Below, one piece after another: positions 33,514-36,851 of a stretch of 36,851 bases of DNA (position 1 is its first letter; the number at the start of each line of letters is the position of its first letter). The position numbers and the translations under genes are program-made. The notes beneath the pieces were generated by a model that saw only the letters and a program-made list of their open reading frames with translations, made no database searches and was not told the DNA's origin. This DNA is from Bradyrhizobium genomosp. I (2014) (lineage in GTDB: Bacteria > Pseudomonadota > Alphaproteobacteria > Rhizobiales > Xanthobacteraceae): NCBI RefSeq assembly GCF_000261685.1, contig NZ_AJQE01000275.1, forward strand, positions 1 to 36,851, read 5' to 3'.

Positions 33514-34797
33514 TCAATCCACCAGGATCACCCTGATATCGTTCACGTTGGTCAGCGTCGGGCCCGGCTGCAGCAAATCGCCCGTCGCCTCGAAGAACGT
33601 GGTCGCGTCGTTGTTGTCGAGATAGGCCTGCGGCTCGAGCCCCTCTGTCTTCATCTTTGCGAACGTTGCCGCGTCGATCAGCGCGCCCGCGGGGTCGGTC
33701 GGGTGGCCGGCGCCGCCATCGGCGCCGTCGGTGTCGCCGGCGAGCGCCGCAATACCCGGCATGTCCTTCAAGAGGCCGGCGAGTGCCAGCGCGTATTCCT
33801 GGTTGGGACCGCCGCGCCCATTGCCGCGCACGGTCACCGTGAGCTCGCCGCCGGAGAGGATCGCGAGGCGCTTGCCCTGGGTGCGTGCTTGCAGCGCCAG
33901 CCTGGCGTGATCGGCGGCGACCTCGCGTGCCTCGCCTTCGAGATCGGCGCCGAGGTCGATGGTCTCGTAACCGGAGGCGCGCGCGAGCTTCACCGCAGCC
34001 TCGAGCGACTGCCTGGGCCGCGCGATCAGCTCGAAATGCGCGCGCGCAAAGGCCGGGTCACCCGGCTTGCAGCTCTCGTTGGCGGGATCGTCGAGCGCGC
34101 GGCGCACGGCATCGTCGATGTCGAGCCTGTACTTGGCCACGATCGCACGCGCATCCGCCAGCGTGGTCGGATCCGGCACGGTGGGGCCGGAGGCGATCGC
34201 GGAAGGATCGTCATGTGGCACGTCGGAGATCGCGAGCGTGACGATCTCGGCTGCGTTCCTGCCGGCGCGGGCCAGCCGCCCGCCCTTGATGCGCGACAGA
34301 TGTTTCCTGACGACGTTCATCTCGCCGATGGGCGCGCCCGAGCGCAGCAGCGCCTTGTTGACCGCCTGCTTCTGCGCGAAGCTGATGCCGTCCACCGGCG
34401 CAATCCAGTTGGCCGAGCCGCCGCCGGTGAGCAGCACCAGCAGCAGATCGTCCGGGCCGGCTTCGCCGGCGAGCGCGAGCGTGTCGGCGGCGCCCTGCAG
34501 GCCGGCTTCGTCGGGCACGGGATGACCGGCTTCGACCACGCGGATGCGGCGCGTCGGCATGCCGTAGCCGTGGCGCGTGGTGGCGATGCCGACAAGGCGT
34601 TCCGGTGCGAGCTGGAGCGTGTCCAGATAGTGCCGCTCGGCCGCCGCGGCCATGGCGCCTGCGCCCTTGCCGGCGGCGAGGCAGATCACGCGTCCCTTCG
34701 GGGCGGGGCGCAGATGCGGCGCCAGAATTGTGTTCGGATGGGCGGCGGCAACGGCGGCGTCGTAGAGCGCGCGGAGCAGGGGGCGGCGGTCGGTCAT
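33514..34797 (-). CDS. glycerate 2-kinase (MOFRL family)
   Basis: A 427-residue glycerate kinase of the GckA/TtuD class, which forms 2-phosphoglycerate from D-glycerate and ATP. The N-terminal DUF4147 domain (about 8-245) has CLAAGKGAGAMA, LLLVLLTGGGSANW and LAISDVPHDDPSAIASGPTV. The C-terminal MOFRL domain (about 310-420) has LSGGELTVTVRGNGRGGPNQ and ALAGDTDGADG. The start at 34797 has AAGG nine bases upstream; a TTG two codons earlier is possible. It is convergent to hyfI, with 68 bases between. A decayed copy of its 3' end lies at 25761-25905 on the other side of the Hyf operon. Confidence 0.92.
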   Translation of the reverse strand: MTDRRPLLRALYDAAVAAAHPNTILAPHLRPAPKGRVICLAAGKGAGAMAAAAERHYLDTLQLAPERLVGIATTRHGYGMPTRRIRVVEAGHPVPDEAGLQGAADTLALAGEAGPDDLLLVLLTGGGSANWIAPVDGISFAQKQAVNKALLRSGAPIGEMNVVRKHLSRIKGGRLARAGRNAAEIVTLAISDVPHDDPSAIASGPTVPDPTTLADARAIVAKYRLDIDDAVRRALDDPANESCKPGDPAFARAHFELIARPRQSLEAAVKLARASGYETIDLGADLEGEAREVAADHARLALQARTQGKRLAILSGGELTVTVRGNGRGGPNQEYALALAGLLKDMPGIAALAGDTDGADGGAGHPTDPAGALIDAATFAKMKTEGLEPQAYLDNNDATTFFEATGDLLQPGPTLTNVNDIRVILVD

Positions 34798-34933
34798 GGA
34801 CAATGGCCTTGAGCGGACAGAGGTAGCGGCGACAAGCTCGCCGGTTATCTGCCTACCGCATCGCGCGCCAAAGCGTAAGCAGCCTTCATCACCATTCGAT
34901 TGTGCAATCGCGTGATCATGATCGCCGCGCAGG

Positions 34934-34966
34934 CAAAAACCCCCCGCGCGATCAGCGCAGGGGGTC
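34934..34966 (-). terminator. rho-independent terminator after substrate-binding protein gene
   Basis: ACCCCCCGCGC (34939-34949) pairs with GCGCAGGGGGT (34955-34965) in ten pairs with one mismatch and a five-base loop. On the minus strand a run of five T follows. It ends the leftward gene whose stop is at 34989. Confidence 0.8.
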
Positions 34967-34988
34967 TTCTCGTCATGTCTCTCAGTTG

Positions 34989-36218
34989 CTAGCCGCCGGC
35001 CTCCGCATTGATCACGTCGCCGAAGAGCTCCCAGCGCTGGCCCTTGAAGCGCTGCAGCTGCAGCGAACTGATCGGGGCGAAATCGGTCGCCGACGTGTTG
35101 ATCTTGATGCCGGGCAGCAGCACTTCGGTGCGGAAGTCCTTGAGGCTCGCGGCCTGCTTCATGACGTTCGCCCGCGTGAGGTCGTCACCGCAGTTCTTCA
35201 GTACCTGGACCAGCGTCTGCGCGACGCCGTAGCCGACGATCGTGCCGCCGTCGGTCTTGTCGCCTTCGGGGAAGTATTTCGCCATGAAATCAAGGAACCC
35301 TTTCATGCCGGGATCATTGGCCCATTGCGCGTCGGTGGTGTCCTTCAGATAGGCCGCCGAGATGATGCCTTGCGCGTTCTCGAAGCCTGCCGGCTTGATC
35401 ACGCTTCCGACCGAGGCCGAGACGTTGTTGAGGAAATGGGTCGGTTTCCAGCCGATTTCCGCATTCTTCTTGATTGCCTGCGCCGCGAATTTCGGCGTGG
35501 TGATGTTGACGAAGATGTCGGCACCGGTCGCCTTCAGCTTGACGATGTGGTTGTCGATCGTCGGCTCGGACGTCTCGTAGCTTTCCTCGGCCACGATCAT
35601 GCTCGCGGCTTTCGATCCGAGACCGTCCTTCAGGCCCTTGAGATAGTCCTTGCCGTAATCGTCGTTCTGGAACAGGACGGCGATCTTGGCGTTCGGCATC
35701 TCCTTCAGGATGTACTTTGCGTAGATCTGCGTTTCGCTCTGGTAGTTGGGTTGCCAGCCCATGGTCCAGGGGAAGTCCTTCGGATCGTTCCACTTGGTGG
35801 CGCCGGTGGCGACGAACAGCTGCGGCACCTTCTTCGAGTTCATGTATTTCTGGATCGCCGAGTTCGGCGGCGTGCCGAGCGAGTTGAAGATGAACAGCAC
35901 CTCGTCGCTCTCGACCAGCTTGCGTGCCTGCTCCACCGTCTTCGGCGGCGAATAGGCGTCGTCGTAGGAGATGAAATTGATCTTGCGGCCGTTGATGCCG
36001 CCCTCGTCGTTGATCTTCTTGAAATAGGCGGCCTCAGTCCGCCCGATGATGCCGTAGGCGGAAGCCGGTCCGCTATAGGGCATGATGTTGCCGATCTTGA
36101 TCTCGGTATCGGTGGCGCCGGTATCGTATTTCTTCTGCGCAAGAGCGGCACTCGTCGAGGCCGCGAAAAATGCGAGCGCAACGGATGCGGCCGCGAGTTT
36201 GCTGGTGACAGCAGGCAT
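34989..36218 (-). CDS. ABC transporter substrate-binding protein (branched-chain amino acid type)
   Basis: A 409-residue periplasmic protein of the LivJ-like Peripla_BP_6 family. A signal peptide ends near STSAALA-Q (residue 27/28). The mature part shows IKIGNIMPYSGPASAYG, FKKINDEGGINGRKINFISY (core INDEGGINGRKI), LFQNDDYGKDYLKGLKDGLG and YGVAQTLVQVLKNCGDDLTR. GGGAGA precedes the ATG. A terminator follows. The next gene upstream (36384-36851) is a close paralogue in tandem. The ligand is unknown; aromatic or other small acids are possible in this family. No permease gene is visible beside it. Confidence 0.9.
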   Translation of the reverse strand: MPAVTSKLAAASVALAFFAASTSAALAQKKYDTGATDTEIKIGNIMPYSGPASAYGIIGRTEAAYFKKINDEGGINGRKINFISYDDAYSPPKTVEQARKLVESDEVLFIFNSLGTPPNSAIQKYMNSKKVPQLFVATGATKWNDPKDFPWTMGWQPNYQSETQIYAKYILKEMPNAKIAVLFQNDDYGKDYLKGLKDGLGSKAASMIVAEESYETSEPTIDNHIVKLKATGADIFVNITTPKFAAQAIKKNAEIGWKPTHFLNNVSASVGSVIKPAGFENAQGIISAAYLKDTTDAQWANDPGMKGFLDFMAKYFPEGDKTDGGTIVGYGVAQTLVQVLKNCGDDLTRANVMKQAASLKDFRTEVLLPGIKINTSATDFAPISSLQLQRFKGQRWELFGDVINAEAGG

Positions 36219-36319
36219 TCCTATCTCCCTATTTTTCTTGATGTGCGCGTCCTTGTTCTTGTGTCGCTTTTCTTGCCGACGCGAACGGGATTGAACCCGA
36301 TTTGGCCGGAACCTTCAAG

Positions 36320-36350
36320 GAAAAGCCCCTGCAACCGTGTCGCAGGGGCT
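36320..36350 (-). terminator. rho-independent terminator after the right-edge binding-protein gene
   Basis: AGCCCCTGC (36324-36332) and GCAGGGGCT (36342-36350) form a perfect nine-pair stem with a nine-base loop. On the minus strand a TTTT run follows directly. It lies 34 bases after the stop of the leftward gene at 36384. Confidence 0.8.
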
Positions 36351-36383
36351 GCTTCTTTAGTAGTCATGCGCGATGGTGGACCC

Positions 36384-36851
36384 TCATCCGCCGACGTCGC
36401 CACTGATGACGTCGCCGAACAGCTCCCAGGTTTGGCCCTTGAAGCGTTCCAGCCGCAGTTGCGAGAGCGGCGCGAAGTCCGTGGGACTGGTGTTGACCTT
36501 CACTCCCGGAAGCAGTCCGTGGGGCTCGAAATCTCTCATGCTCGCGGCCTGCTTCATCACGTTCGCCCGAGTCAGATCGTCGCCGCAAGCCTTCAGCACA
36601 TGGACCAGTCCTTGTGCGACGATGTAGCCGTACATGACCGAGGCGTCCGCGCGGTTCGCTTCGGGATAATATTTGTCCAGGAATTCGTTCCAGGCCTTCA
36701 TGCTCGGATCGTTCTTCCATTGCGGATCAGTCGGGTCCTTGAAATATTGCGAGGAGATGATGCCCTGCGCGTTCTCGAAACCTGCGGGCTTGATCACGCT
36801 GCCGATCGATGCCGACACGTTATTGAGGAAGTGCAGTGGCTTTCAGCCGAT
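36384..36851 (-). pseudogene. 3' part of a paralogous ABC substrate-binding protein gene, with in-frame stop
   Basis: The minus strand reads the C-terminal third of a binding protein very close to the one at 34989: GSVIKPAGFENAQGIIS, ACGDDLTRANVMKQAAS and WELFGDVISGDVGG all align. Reading back to the window edge, HFLNN is preceded by I-G-stop-K-P where the paralogue has I-G-W-K-P; the Trp codon TGG has become TGA at 36843-36845. This single change would truncate the protein, so the gene is a pseudogene unless the base is an error at the end of the sequence. The 5' two thirds lie outside the window. A terminator follows the gene. Confidence 0.75.

Noticed and set aside
29483..33517. A 1,344-codon open frame on the minus strand across the Hyf genes
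   Set aside because: It runs antisense to four well-recognised genes with overlapping starts and stops. In GC-rich DNA long antisense frames arise from codon bias; its translation is a low-complexity Arg/His/Gln-rich sequence without any known fold.
36279..36307. A tRNA T-arm-like sequence (CGGGTTCAATCCCG on the minus strand)
   Set aside because: The loop has six bases and not seven, and no anticodon arm, acceptor stem or CCA context surrounds it. It is most likely a chance inverted repeat in the leader of the binding-protein gene.

Overview
The window comes from a high-GC alphaproteobacterium, most likely Bradyrhizobium or a close relative such as Rhodopseudomonas. This rests on the GC-rich third codon positions, the short palindromic intergenic repeats of a kind common in Bradyrhizobium genomes, and a gene set that resembles the p-coumarate (cou/tar) locus of Rhodopseudomonas palustris. 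No rRNA, tRNA, CRISPR array, transposase or integrase gene was seen.

Left part (1-8300). Housekeeping and accessory genes: a small secreted His/Gly/Trp-rich protein, two similar modules that each pair a WYL-domain regulator with a divergent glutathione S-transferase and a palindromic operator, an unusual crotonase, a membrane-anchored TAXI-type binding protein, a DUF3307 membrane protein, a YkgJ-type cysteine-cluster protein and two unknown small proteins.

Middle part (8300-25470). A phenylpropanoid / hydroxycinnamate catabolic locus. One leftward operon encodes a crotonase, a feruloyl/coumaroyl-CoA synthetase, a short-chain dehydrogenase, a 4-hydroxybenzoyl-CoA-type thioesterase and an ABC substrate-binding protein. 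Next to it lie a TRAP transporter (dctP-dctQ-dctM plus a DUF3237 gene), pobA (4-hydroxybenzoate to protocatechuate), a second thioesterase, a LysR/flavin-binding pair, and an ABC uptake operon (LivH, a LivM-LivG fusion, LivF) divergent from a MarR regulator that resembles CouR. A shared operator-like motif, RTTAT-N5-ATAAY, occurs before the catabolic operon, before pobA and twice between the MarR gene and the ABC operon, which suggests one regulator ties these units together. The proposed flow is uptake, CoA activation, side-chain shortening, release of 4-hydroxybenzoate and ring hydroxylation by PobA. No thiolase or aldehyde dehydrogenase is visible here.

Right part (25470-36851). An XRE regulator precedes a tightly packed operon of six Hyf-like genes (B, C, E, F, G, I). 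The HyfG-like subunit has lost three of the four cysteines that would bind a [NiFe] centre and ends without a maturation tail, while the NuoB-like subunit keeps its cluster cysteines. The operon therefore encodes an Ehr-type (energy-converting-hydrogenase-related) membrane complex of unknown electron donor and not a hydrogenase. It is bracketed by an intact glycerate 2-kinase gene on the right and a decayed copy of that gene's 3' end on the left, both in the same orientation, which marks it as a probable insertion or rearrangement. The window ends with two tandem paralogous ABC substrate-binding protein genes; the second, cut by the window edge, carries an in-frame stop at a tryptophan codon.
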